Assembly (NCBI GenBank): GCA_036008325.1
Contig: DASYNW010000026.1
Span: 1-27,487 of the forward strand
Direction: 5' to 3'
From: AP-15 sp036008325
GTDB taxonomy: Bacteria; Pseudomonadota; Alphaproteobacteria; ATCC43930; CGMCC-115725
Length of the DNA: 27,487 bases
Below are positions 8,310 to 17,700 of this stretch, one piece after another; within the stretch, counting starts at the first letter, position 1; the number at the start of each line of letters is the position of its first letter. The position numbers were made by a program, and so were the translations under genes. The notes under the pieces are model-generated. The model had not been told where the DNA came from. It did not search any database and worked only from the letters and a program-made list of their open reading frames with translations.

Positions 8310-10105
8310 GGCGCCGCTGTCGACGCCGGCGCCGACAGAAAAAAGCTGGCGCTGGTCGGGCTGCCGGGAGCGGCCGAAGAATAGAGCAGCCGCGCGCCGT
8401 GGGCCGCCGCCGGGAGTGGCAGCGGCTGATCGGAAAAATTCGCCACCAGGATCAGCCGCGCCCGGTCGGCGAGCTGCCAATCGACGATGACCGCCCGCGG
8501 CCCCGGCGCATCACAGCGGCCGGCAAACGGCGGCATGCCGGCGAGGCGGGGCACGATCTCGCGCGTCCGGATCGCCAGCAACGCGCGGACGCAGTCGAGC
8601 CAGGTTGCATGGTTTGGCTGCGCCGGCTCGGCCCAGTCGAGCCGTGAGGCGGCAAAGGTCGCCGCCGCGGTCGGATCGGGAATGCGCCCGCGCGAAGCCT
8701 CGTCGCGAAACCCGGGGAAATGGGCGAATTCGCGTCGCCGGCCTTCGCGCACCGCCTCGGCGAGCGCCGGCTCGAAATCGCAGAAAAACGCAAACGGCCG
8801 CCGGCTCGCCCATTCCTCGCCCATGAACAGCAACGGGATCTGCGGCGACAGCAGCACGATCGCCATGCCGGCATGCAAGGCCGGTTCCGACACCTGTGCG
8901 GCAAGCCGTACCCCAAACGGGTGATTGCCGATGTGGTCGTGGTTCTGCAGAAAGGCGACAAAGGCGGTCGCCGGCAGCTCGCCCGAGGGTTCGCCGCGCG
9001 GCCGCCCATCGCGGAACGGCGAGGGCTCGCCCTGGTAGGCAAACCCCTCGGCCAAGGCGCGGCCGAGATGGGCCGCCGGCTCGCTCGCGTAGTCGCCGTA
9101 AAAGCCGGTGGTCTCGCCGGTGATCAGCACGTGCAAGGCATGATGCAGATCGTCGTTCCATTGCGCGCTGAAGCGCTCGATCCGGCCGCCGCGCCGGGCC
9201 AGGCGGCGCGCCTCGTTGCGGTCGTTTTCGAGGACGAGATGAACCGGGCGATCGGTGATGCGCCGTCGCACCGCGTCGCCGATCTCGTCGATGATGTCGG
9301 GCGCGCTCTCGTCGAAGATGGCATGAACCGCATCGAAGCGCAGCCCGTCGAAATGAAATTCGTCGAGCCAGTAGAGCGCGTTGTGGATGAAGAAATCGCG
9401 CACTGGCCGGCTCCTCGGCCCGGAGAAGTCGATCGCGGCCCCCCACGGCGTCTGGTGGCGCTCGATAAAAAAATCGGGGGCGACCGCCGGCAGATAATTT
9501 CCCTCCGGTCCGAAGTGATTATAGACGACATCGAGGAGCACGGCGAGGCCGCGGGCATGACAGGCTTCGACCAGCGCCTTCAGCCCTTGCGGCGAGCCGT
9601 AGCGGGAGGATGGGGCGTAAGGAAAGGCGCCGTCATATCCCCAATTGCGGGCGCCGGGAAACTCGGCGATCGGCATCAGCTCGACCGCGGTCACGCCGAG
9701 ACGATACAGGTGATCGAGGTGCGGCACCACGCCGGCGAAATCGCCGGTTTCGGAAAATGTGCCGAGGTGCAGCTCGTAGATAACGAGCTCCTCCCAGGCC
9801 CGGCCGCGCCAGGCGAGGTCGGCCCATTCGTAAGCCTCGGGATCCTCGACCTCGCTCGGGCCATGGACCCCCTCGGGCTGACGGCGCGACGCGGGGTCGG
9901 GAAAAGCTGTGCCATCGACGATGTAGCGATACCGCGAGCCTGGCCGGGCGAGCCCGGTCGTCAGCGCGAACCAGCCCTCGGCTTCGCGGCCCATCGGCAG
10001 CACGCGCGGGATTGCTCCTTCGAGCCGCAGCGACACCGCCTCGGCGCGCGGCGCCCATAAGCGAAACGACACCCCGCCGGCTGCCGGTTCGGCGCTGAAC
10101 GGCAT
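8306..10105 (-). CDS. treZ: Malto-oligosyltrehalose trehalohydrolase TreZ (GH13)
   Basis: A 599-residue GH13 hydrolase that cuts the alpha-1,4 bond next to the terminal trehalose of maltooligosyl-trehalose and so releases free trehalose. It carries an N-terminal beta-sandwich (GGVSFRLWAPRAEAVSLRL, about 10-28), then YELHLGTFSETGDF (110-123), LLDVVYNHFGPEGNY (190-204), the nucleophile region GLRFDAVHAI (Asp258) and VLENDRNEA (Glu293). FLQNHDHIGNHPFG is the conserved His-Asp region. The start at 10105 gives the usual family length and lies one base after the glgX stop. An in-frame ATG 18 nt upstream (10123) would add six residues (MRRRHE) and overlap glgX; it is less likely but cannot be excluded. 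The stop overlaps the malQ start. Confidence 0.95.
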   Translation of the reverse strand: MPFSAEPAAGGVSFRLWAPRAEAVSLRLEGAIPRVLPMGREAEGWFALTTGLARPGSRYRYIVDGTAFPDPASRRQPEGVHGPSEVEDPEAYEWADLAWRGRAWEELVIYELHLGTFSETGDFAGVVPHLDHLYRLGVTAVELMPIAEFPGARNWGYDGAFPYAPSSRYGSPQGLKALVEACHARGLAVLLDVVYNHFGPEGNYLPAVAPDFFIERHQTPWGAAIDFSGPRSRPVRDFFIHNALYWLDEFHFDGLRFDAVHAIFDESAPDIIDEIGDAVRRRITDRPVHLVLENDRNEARRLARRGGRIERFSAQWNDDLHHALHVLITGETTGFYGDYASEPAAHLGRALAEGFAYQGEPSPFRDGRPRGEPSGELPATAFVAFLQNHDHIGNHPFGVRLAAQVSEPALHAGMAIVLLSPQIPLLFMGEEWASRRPFAFFCDFEPALAEAVREGRRREFAHFPGFRDEASRGRIPDPTAAATFAASRLDWAEPAQPNHATWLDCVRALLAIRTREIVPRLAGMPPFAGRCDAPGPRAVIVDWQLADRARLILVANFSDQPLPLPAAAHGARLLYSSAAPGSPTSASFFLSAPASTAAP

Positions 10106-10106
10106 C

Positions 10107-12386
10107 TCATGCCGGCGGCGCATCGGCTTCTTTCGTCTCGTCCGACGGGTCATCCACGCTCTCGAAGCCGAGCTGCTCGTCGCCGACCAGCGGCAAGGCC
10201 GAGATTTCGGCCCCGGCCTCGGCGACCGCCTCGGCCTCAGCCGCCGGCAATTCCGGGCGCGGCGCGCGATTGATGAACAGCGCGAAGGAGCGGGCCTGGA
10301 GCCGGTAGACTTCGCCCGGCACATAGAGCCTGCCGTCGGTGACGCGCCCGGTGTTCTGGGCGGTGTCGACCAGCGGCTCCCACCACATTGGCGCCGCCAA
10401 TTCCGGAATGCGGAAATCGAGGTCGCCGTAATAGGCGTTCATCATCACCAGAAAGCTCTCGTCGATATCGCGCTGGCCCCCCGGCGTCAAAAATTCGCCG
10501 GCAGCCCCGCTCAAGACATAGCCCAAGGACAACGCCACCCGATTGGTCCAATCCTCGTCGCCCGCTTCCTTCCCCGACTGGGTGAACCAAGTGATGTCCT
10601 TGACCCCGGCCTCGGAGAGCACCTCGCCCCGCAGGAACCGCGGCCGCGAGAACACCCGATGCTCGCGGCGCAGATGGATCAGATAGCTGACGAACCGACC
10701 CATCTCCTCGTCCTCGGGCCGGATGTTCTCCCAATCGGTCCAGGAGATTTCGTTGTCTTGGGCATAGGCGTTGTTGTTGCCCCGCTGAGTGCGCCCGATC
10801 TCGTCGCCGGCGAGCAGCATCGGCACCCCGAGCGACAACAGCAGGCTCGCCAGCATATTGCGCTTTTGCCGATCGCGCAGGCCGATAATCTCGGGGTCGT
10901 CGGACGGCCCTTCGACCCCGTAATTCCAGCTGTGGTTCGAATCGTTGCCGTCGCGATCGTTCTCGCCGTTCGCTTCATTGTGTTTCTTGTTGTAGCTGAC
11001 GAGATCCTGCAAGGTAAACCCGTCATGCGCAGTGATGAAATTAATGCTGGCCCACGGGCGCCGGCCGCGATAACCGTAAATGTCGGACGAGCCGGCAATG
11101 CGCGAGGCGACATCGGCGACGAGGCCTTTATCCCCCTTCCAGAACCGTCTGAGAGTATCGCGGTATTGGGCGTTCCATTCCGCCCAGCCCGGTGGAAAAT
11201 TGCCGAGCTGGTAACCGTAAGGACCAAGGTCCCAGGGCTCGGCAATCAGCTTGAGCCCGGTCATGACCGGGTCCTGGCGCACCGCGTCGAAGAATGCGCT
11301 GCCCTGGCTATAATCGCCGTTTTCCCGGGCCAACGTCGTGCACAGGTCGAAACGAAAGCCGTCGACATGCATCTCGGTCGCCCAGTAGCGCAGCGAGTCC
11401 ATTACCAATTCCAACACCCGCGGATGGTCGAGGTTCAACGTATTCCCGGTGCCGGTGAAGTCCTGATAGAAGCGCCGATCCGCATCGAGCCGGTAGTAGG
11501 ATGCGTTGTCGATACCGCGAAACGACAGGGTCGGGCCGAGATGGTTGCCCTCGCCGCTGTGGTTGTAGACAACGTCGAGGAACACCTCGATCCCGGCTTC
11601 GTGCAATCGGCTGACCGCGGTCTTGAAATCGGCGACCGAACCTGTCGCCAGCAGCCGAGGGTCGGGCGCAAAAAAACCGATTGTGTTGTAGCCCCAGTAA
11701 TTTGCCAGACCGCGCTCGACCAGTGGGCGCTCGTCGACCGCGGCATGGACCGGCAACAGCTCGACCGCGGTGACGCCGAGCCCGACCAGGTAGTCGATCA
11801 TCGCCGGCGAGGTCAGGCCGGCAAAGGTGCCGCGGTGCGCCGGATCGATCACGGGATGGCGCATGGTGATGCCGCGCACGCTGAGCTCCAGAATGATCGT
11901 CTCTTCCCACCGGGTCTGCGGGCGATGCTCCTCGCCCCAGGTAAAGGCCGGCTCGACGACCCGGCATTTGGGAATGTAGCGCGCGTTGTCGCGGCGATCG
12001 ATCGCCAGATCCTCGCGCGGGCCGCCAAAGCGATAGCCGTAATCGGCGTCGGCCCAGCGCAGCCGCCCGTGGAGCGATTTGGCATAGGGATCGATCAACA
12101 GCTTGTTGGGGTTGAAACGGTGGCCGTTGGCCGGGTCGTACGGCCCGTAGACGCGGTAGCCGTAAAGTAGCTCGGGACGTGCATCGGGCAGATAGACGTG
12201 CCAGACCTCGTCGGTGTATTCGGGCAATGCGATCCGCGTCTCTTCGCGCGATCCGGTGCGATCGAACAGACAAAGCTCGACCTTTTCGGCGTGAGCGGAA
12301 AACAGCGCGAAGTTGACGCCTTTGCCGTCCCAAGTGGCGCCGAGCGGATAGGGGCGGCCCGGCCACACCTTTGTCGGCGACGCCAT
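10107..12386 (-). CDS. glgX: Glycogen debranching enzyme GlgX (isoamylase-type GH13)
   Basis: A 759-residue GH13 debranching enzyme that hydrolyses alpha-1,6 branches, probably of phosphorylase- or GlgE-type limit glucans, and frees linear chains for TreY. An N-terminal CBM48-like domain opens with PLGATWDGKGVNFALFSAHAE (about 14-34). The catalytic domain contains LDVVYNHSGEGNHLGPTLSF (270-289), the nucleophile region VDGFRFDL (Asp347), IAEPWDLGPYGYQLG (Glu383) and FITAHDGFTLQDLVSYN. The last ~50 residues are an Ala/Glu/Asp-rich tail (AEAEAVAEAGAE, then DDPSDETKEAD) beyond the usual GlgX end. The ATG at 12386 begins the family N-terminus. There is a 95-nt gap from glgB, the largest inside the operon, which holds a possible small open frame. 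Confidence 0.95.
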   Translation of the reverse strand: MASPTKVWPGRPYPLGATWDGKGVNFALFSAHAEKVELCLFDRTGSREETRIALPEYTDEVWHVYLPDARPELLYGYRVYGPYDPANGHRFNPNKLLIDPYAKSLHGRLRWADADYGYRFGGPREDLAIDRRDNARYIPKCRVVEPAFTWGEEHRPQTRWEETIILELSVRGITMRHPVIDPAHRGTFAGLTSPAMIDYLVGLGVTAVELLPVHAAVDERPLVERGLANYWGYNTIGFFAPDPRLLATGSVADFKTAVSRLHEAGIEVFLDVVYNHSGEGNHLGPTLSFRGIDNASYYRLDADRRFYQDFTGTGNTLNLDHPRVLELVMDSLRYWATEMHVDGFRFDLCTTLARENGDYSQGSAFFDAVRQDPVMTGLKLIAEPWDLGPYGYQLGNFPPGWAEWNAQYRDTLRRFWKGDKGLVADVASRIAGSSDIYGYRGRRPWASINFITAHDGFTLQDLVSYNKKHNEANGENDRDGNDSNHSWNYGVEGPSDDPEIIGLRDRQKRNMLASLLLSLGVPMLLAGDEIGRTQRGNNNAYAQDNEISWTDWENIRPEDEEMGRFVSYLIHLRREHRVFSRPRFLRGEVLSEAGVKDITWFTQSGKEAGDEDWTNRVALSLGYVLSGAAGEFLTPGGQRDIDESFLVMMNAYYGDLDFRIPELAAPMWWEPLVDTAQNTGRVTDGRLYVPGEVYRLQARSFALFINRAPRPELPAAEAEAVAEAGAEISALPLVGDEQLGFESVDDPSDETKEADAPPA

Positions 12387-12393
12387 CGCCGGC

Positions 12394-12465
12394 TCAGCGC
12401 GGGTTGGACGGGTGAGGAACGAAGGGGCAGGCCTCGCGCTCGGGCGACGGGATCAGCGGCATCAT
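12394..12465 (-). CDS. Possible 23-residue small ORF between glgB and glgX
   Basis: The 95-nt gap between the glgB stop and the glgX start contains an open frame that begins with a double ATG (MMPLIPSPEREACPFVPHP...) and stops with TGA 7 nt before the glgX ATG. A GAGG motif lies 7 nt upstream of the first ATG, a sensible Shine-Dalgarno spacing. The codons are C/G-ending like the neighbours, but that is also the background composition. It could be a leader peptide that couples glgX translation to glgB, or chance. No family resemblance is recognised. Confidence 0.3.
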   Translation of the reverse strand: MMPLIPSPEREACPFVPHPSNPR

Positions 12466-12481
12466 GCCAAGGCCTCGGCGG

Positions 12482-14797
12482 CTAATCGGCGGTAAAGATC
12501 AGCACGCCGAGCGGGGGCAGCCGCAGGCGGATCGCATGCTGGTAGCCATGCATCGGGCGCGGCTCGGAATGGACCTCGCCAGCGTTGCCGAAGCCGGTGC
12601 CGCCATAGTCGCCGGCGTCGGTGTTGATGCGCTCGCGATAGCGCCCCGGCCGCGGCACGCCGATCCAATAATCCTCGCGCGGCACCGGGGTGAAATTGCA
12701 AATGACGACCGCCAGCTCATGCGGGTCGCGGCCGCGGCGGCAATAGGAGACGACGCTCTCGGCCGCATTGGCGACATCGATCCAGGAAAAGCCGTCGGGA
12801 TCGCAGTCGAGCCGGTGCAGCGCCGGGGTCTGGCGATAGAGGCGATTGAGATCGCGCACCAGCCGCCGCACCCCTTCGTGCAGTTCCTCGCCCAATAGCT
12901 GCCAGTCGAGCCCGATATCATGATTCCACTCGCGTTCCTGGGCGAATTCGTCACCCATGAACAACAGCTTTTTGCCGGGGTGGGTCCACATGAAAGCATA
13001 ATAGGCGCGCAGATTGGCAAAGCGCTGCCATTGATCGCCGGTCATCTTGGCGATCAGCGAACCCTTGCCGTGCACGACCTCGTCGTGGCTGAGCGGCAGG
13101 ACGAAATTTTCGTGATAGGCGTAAAGCAGACCGAAGCTCAAATCGTTATGGCGGTATTTACGGTAGATCGGGTCGGTCGCCATATAGCCCAAGGTATCGT
13201 GCATCCACCCCATATTCCATTTGTAGCCGAAGCCGAGCCCGCCGACATAAGTCGGGCGCGACACCATCGGCCACGCGGTCGATTCCTCGGCCACCGAGGT
13301 GGCGCCGCTCGCCTCGGCAAAGATCAGCTCGTTCATGCGCCGCAGAAACGCGATCGCTTCGAGGTTTTCACGGCCACCGAAAACGTTCGGGATCCATTCG
13401 CCCGGCGGCCGGCTGTAATCGAGATAGAGCATCGAGGCGACGGCATCGACACGGATGCCGTCGATATGAAATTCGCGCAGCCAATAGACCGCGCTCGACA
13501 GCAAAAAATTGGCGACTTCGCGGCGGCCGTAATTATAAATCAGGGTGTTCCAGTCGCGGTGAAAGCCCTGACGCGGATCGGCATGCTCGTAGAGTGCCGT
13601 GCCGTCGAAGCGGCCGAGGCCGTGCGCATCGTTCGGGAAATGACCCGGGACCCAATCGAGCAGCACGCCAATGTCAGCCTTATGGCACGCCTCCACAAAC
13701 GCGCGGAAATCGTCGGGGGCGCCATACCGGCTGGTCGGCGCGAACAGCGAGACCGGCTGATAACCCCAGGAGCCGTCGAACGGATACTCCATGATCGGCA
13801 TGATTTCGATATGGGTGAAGCCCATCTCGGCGACATGCCCGACCAGCTGATCGGCCAGCTCGCGATAGCTCAGATACCGGCCGTTCTCGGCAAGGTTGCG
13901 CCGCCACGAGCCGAGATGGACCTCGTAGATCGAGATCGGGGCCTCGCGGTCGTTGCGGCGCCAGCGCTCGGCCATCCACACCCCGTCCTGCCAGACATGG
14001 CGCGAGGGGTGGGCGATGACCGAGGCGGTTCCGGGCGGCTGTTCGGCTTGCAGGGCTTGCGGGTCGGCCTTTAGCGGCAGCAGCTCGCCGTCCGGCCCGT
14101 GGATCTGGTATTTGTAGAGGTGCCCCGGCCGCAGCGCGGGCACGAAGAGCTCCCAGAACCCGCTGGGCGCGCGCCGGCGCATCGGCATCCGCCGTCCGTC
14201 CCAGGCATTGAAGTCGCCGACGACGCTGACCGCCCGCGCATTGGGCGCCCATAGCGCAAAGGCGATGCCCTCTTTGCCTTCGTGGACGACCGGATGGGCG
14301 CCGAGCTTCTGGTAGCTCGCGAGATGGTTTCCTTCGGCGAGCAGATAAACGTCGAGCTCGCCCAATACCGGAGGGAAGCGGTAGATGTCGTCAAATTCGC
14401 GCGCGAGGCCGCCGCCCGACACGCGCAGCCGATAGCGAAACGGCTGCCGATCCGGGATGTCGGCGATGAAGAAGCCGGCGGGGTGAACCCGCGTCGCCTC
14501 GGCGACGACCGCGCCGCTGGCGCTGTCGACGACCGCCACCTGCTGCGCCCCCGGCAATATCGCCCGCACGCAGAGTCCAGCGCCGGTCTTATGCATGCCG
14601 AGGTAGGCGAACGGGTCGCCGTGTCGGGCGGCGACAATGGCCTCGATCTCCGGTTCCGGACGCGTCGCCCCGCGGCCCTGCGGCTCGGCGCCTTGAGGTG
14701 GCGGATCGCGGCGCTGCGGGTCGAGAAGCTCCGGTTCGGCGGGCTTGGGCTTCGGGCGCTCCGCTTGCGGACGCGGTGGGTCAGAGCGCTTGGCCAC
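12482..14797 (-). CDS. glgB: 1,4-alpha-glucan branching enzyme GlgB (GH13)
   Basis: A 771-residue branching enzyme that cuts alpha-1,4 chains and rejoins them by alpha-1,6 bonds. After a ~50-residue Pro-rich extension come an N1 domain (IEAIVAARHGDPFAYLGMH, about 51-69) and a CBM48 domain (FALWAPNARAVSVVGDFNAWDG, about 180-201). The catalytic domain has YEVHLGSWRR (291-300), MPIMEYPFDGSWGYQ, LDWVPGHFPND (380-390), the nucleophile region DGIRVDAVASMLYLDYSR (Asp451), VAEEST (Glu504/505) and LPLSHDEVVHGKGSL. The start is a GTG at 14797, 17 nt inside the end of treS-mak; no suitable ATG exists before the N1 domain. The frame extends further upstream to an ATG at 14893, but deeply into the neighbouring gene. 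The exact start is therefore uncertain and the identity is not. Confidence 0.95.
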   Translation of the reverse strand: MAKRSDPPRPQAERPKPKPAEPELLDPQRRDPPPQGAEPQGRGATRPEPEIEAIVAARHGDPFAYLGMHKTGAGLCVRAILPGAQQVAVVDSASGAVVAEATRVHPAGFFIADIPDRQPFRYRLRVSGGGLAREFDDIYRFPPVLGELDVYLLAEGNHLASYQKLGAHPVVHEGKEGIAFALWAPNARAVSVVGDFNAWDGRRMPMRRRAPSGFWELFVPALRPGHLYKYQIHGPDGELLPLKADPQALQAEQPPGTASVIAHPSRHVWQDGVWMAERWRRNDREAPISIYEVHLGSWRRNLAENGRYLSYRELADQLVGHVAEMGFTHIEIMPIMEYPFDGSWGYQPVSLFAPTSRYGAPDDFRAFVEACHKADIGVLLDWVPGHFPNDAHGLGRFDGTALYEHADPRQGFHRDWNTLIYNYGRREVANFLLSSAVYWLREFHIDGIRVDAVASMLYLDYSRPPGEWIPNVFGGRENLEAIAFLRRMNELIFAEASGATSVAEESTAWPMVSRPTYVGGLGFGYKWNMGWMHDTLGYMATDPIYRKYRHNDLSFGLLYAYHENFVLPLSHDEVVHGKGSLIAKMTGDQWQRFANLRAYYAFMWTHPGKKLLFMGDEFAQEREWNHDIGLDWQLLGEELHEGVRRLVRDLNRLYRQTPALHRLDCDPDGFSWIDVANAAESVVSYCRRGRDPHELAVVICNFTPVPREDYWIGVPRPGRYRERINTDAGDYGGTGFGNAGEVHSEPRPMHGYQHAIRLRLPPLGVLIFTAD

Positions 14798-17700
14798 CGG
14801 CCCCGGCCTTGGTCTTGTCCAAAACGGCAAGAATGCCGTGCAGCGGAATATCGACCCAGGCGGGCCGGTTCGCCAGCTCGTACGACACCTCATAAACGGC
14901 TTTTTCGAGGATGAAGAACGCGGTCATATCGCGGGCCTGCTTTTTGCTCGCGGGATAGGCGGCGCAACCGCGCATCGTCTTGCGGTAGGCGGCGCGAAAC
15001 CCGTCGACGGCGCGTTGGCGCCAAGCTTCGGCCAGCAGCAGCATTCGCGGCTCGGCCGCGGGCCGGGCCGCAGCCAGCTGGCGCACCGCCGCCACCGCGG
15101 CGTAGTCAAACGAGCGGATCATCCCGGCCACGTCTCGCAGCGGCGAGCTCTTGGCCCGCCGCGTGGTGAGCGGACGTGACGGCTCGCCCTCGAAATCGAC
15201 GATGAAGAAGTCGTTTTGCGCGACGATGACCTGACCCAGATGATAATCGCCGTGCAGGCGGGTCTTTTGCGCCACGACCTCGTCGGGGAGCAGGGTGCGA
15301 ATATGCGCGAACAGGCGGTCGCGCTGAGAAAGCAGGCTCTCGGCGCGCTCGCGTCCCGTCGGCGGCAGCCGCGCCGCCTCTCGCTCCAGCCTGCTCAGCA
15401 TCGACGCGGCCTCGGTTTCAAGCGCGGTTCGCCATTCGGCGAGATCCTCGCGGGTGATCGGCTCCGGCGCGAAATCGGGGTCGTCGCCGCCGTGCTCGGC
15501 CAAGGCGCGATGCATCTCGGCGGTGCGGATGCCGATCTGGCGCGCCAGGGCCAGAAAGAAAACATCGGGATCGGCCAATTCCGACGATCGCGCGTCGGTC
15601 GCGATCAGCGCATCGTCGAGATAGCGCGTCAGATAGTTCAGCGCCTGGGTCCAGCCGTCGCCCTGGTTTCGCACAAAGCCGAACAGCACGCCGAGCGCCA
15701 TGGTCCGCTTCTCGTTCTCGCCGCCGACGGCGAGCTCGATGGTGGCGAGCGGCGGTGGAGTATTGGCAAAACCGGCGCGCTCGACCAGGAAGCGCGACAT
15801 CTCGATCTCCGGATGCGGGCCGGCCTCGAGCCGTCGGTAGAGCTTGAGCATGCCAAATTCGTCGAAAAAGACCGAGCTGTTCGATTGCTCCAACCCGGCG
15901 CGACGAACCGTCAAATGTTCCGGCACCGCCGCGCGGTCGTAGCTCGGGGTCTGTAGGCAGCGGATTTCGCCGCCGTCGAGCGGCAGCGTCGTCTCGCGCC
16001 CGATCGCCTCCATCAGCGCCAGGACAAAGCCGTCCTGCGACAGAGCGTCGACCAGCGCGCCTTCGCGGCGAAACTGGCGCAGCTCGGCGAGCGTGACCTG
16101 AAGCAGCCCTTGGCGCAGCTCGGTCTCGGCCGGCGACCAGAGCGCCGCAAGCGGCAGGAAATAATGCTGCTGCCCTCGAGCGAGGGTCACCTCGATCAGC
16201 GAGGCGAGAAAACTCTCCGGCGCCGCCCCATCCTCACTCGGCCGCTCGACGACACCGCTGGCCTCCACCGACACCGCCCTGATTCGCTGATCCTTGGCGG
16301 CAAACCAGCGCTGCCGCGCGAGGAAGCCAGGGATCACTTCGCCTTCGAGCTGCTGGCGGTTGTGGGGGCGCAGTAGATCGGCCCAGCCATGCGGCATCAC
16401 CAGGGTGACGAATTCCGGCGGCGAGGATGGCAGGTTGACGGTGTTTTGAGCGGTCGGCATCAGGTCGAACCAGAAAAAGCTGTGCCCTTGCAGGGTCAAG
16501 AGATACGGAAGCTCACCGATCGCCGGAAAGACGCTGCGCCCGAGCAGCTCGACCGGCTGCCGGCCGCGAAATTCCGACAGATCGAGCTCGACCGCCTGCG
16601 GCGAGCGTGACAGGTTGACGACGCAGAGGATGGTCTCGTCGCCGTATTCGCGCAGATAGGCGATGACTTTCCGGTTTGCCGGATAGAGGAAGCGCAACGT
16701 GCCGCGGCCAAAGGCGCGCCGCGAGCGGCGGGCGGCGATCAGCCGCTTCATCCAATTGAGCAGGGACGAGGGCGAGCGGCTCTGCGCCTCGACGTTGACC
16801 GCCTCGAACCCGTACACCGAATCCATGATCGGCGGCAGATAGAGGCTCGCCGGATCGGCCCGCGAGAATCCGCCGTTGCGGTCGAACGACCACTGCATCG
16901 GGGTGCGCACCCCGTCGCGATCGCGCAGGAAGACGTTGTCGCCCATGCCGATCTCGTCGCCGTAATAGAACACTGGCGTCCCCGGCATCGAGATCAGCAA
17001 TGCGTTCAACAATTCGATCCTGCGGCGGTCATTCTCCATCAACGGCGCCAGCCGGCGACGGATCCCGAGGTTGATCCGGGCGCGCCGATCGGCCGCATAG
17101 TGGTTCCACAAATAGTCGCGCTCGCGATCGGTGACCATTTCCAGGGTCAGCTCGTCGTGATTGCGCAAAAACACCGCCCATTGGCAGGAATCCGGGATGT
17201 CCGGGGTCTGGCGCATGATGTCGGTGATCGGATGGCGGTCCTCGGTCGAGACCGCCATGTAGATGCGCGGCATCAGCGGAAAGTGGAACGCCATGTGGCA
17301 TTCGTCGCCGGCGCCGAAATATTGCAGCACGTCCTCCGGCCACTGATTGGCCTCGGCGAGCAGCATGCGGTCGCCGTAGCGGCGGTCGAGCTCATGGCGC
17401 AGGCGGCGCAATACGTCGTGGGTCTCGGGCAGGTTCTCGTTGATCGTGCCCTCGCGCTCGATCAGATAGGGCACGGCGTCGAGCCGCAGCCCGTCGACCC
17501 CGAGATCGAGCCAGAACCGCATGATGTCGACGACCGCGCGGAACACCCGCGGATTGTCGAAATTGAGATCGGGCTGATGCGAATAGAACCGGTGCCAGTA
17601 ATAAGCCTGGGCCACCGGGTCCCAAGCCCAATTCGACTTTTCGGTATCGACAAAGATGACGCGGGTATCGAGAAATTTCTGGTCGGTGTCGCTCCACACG

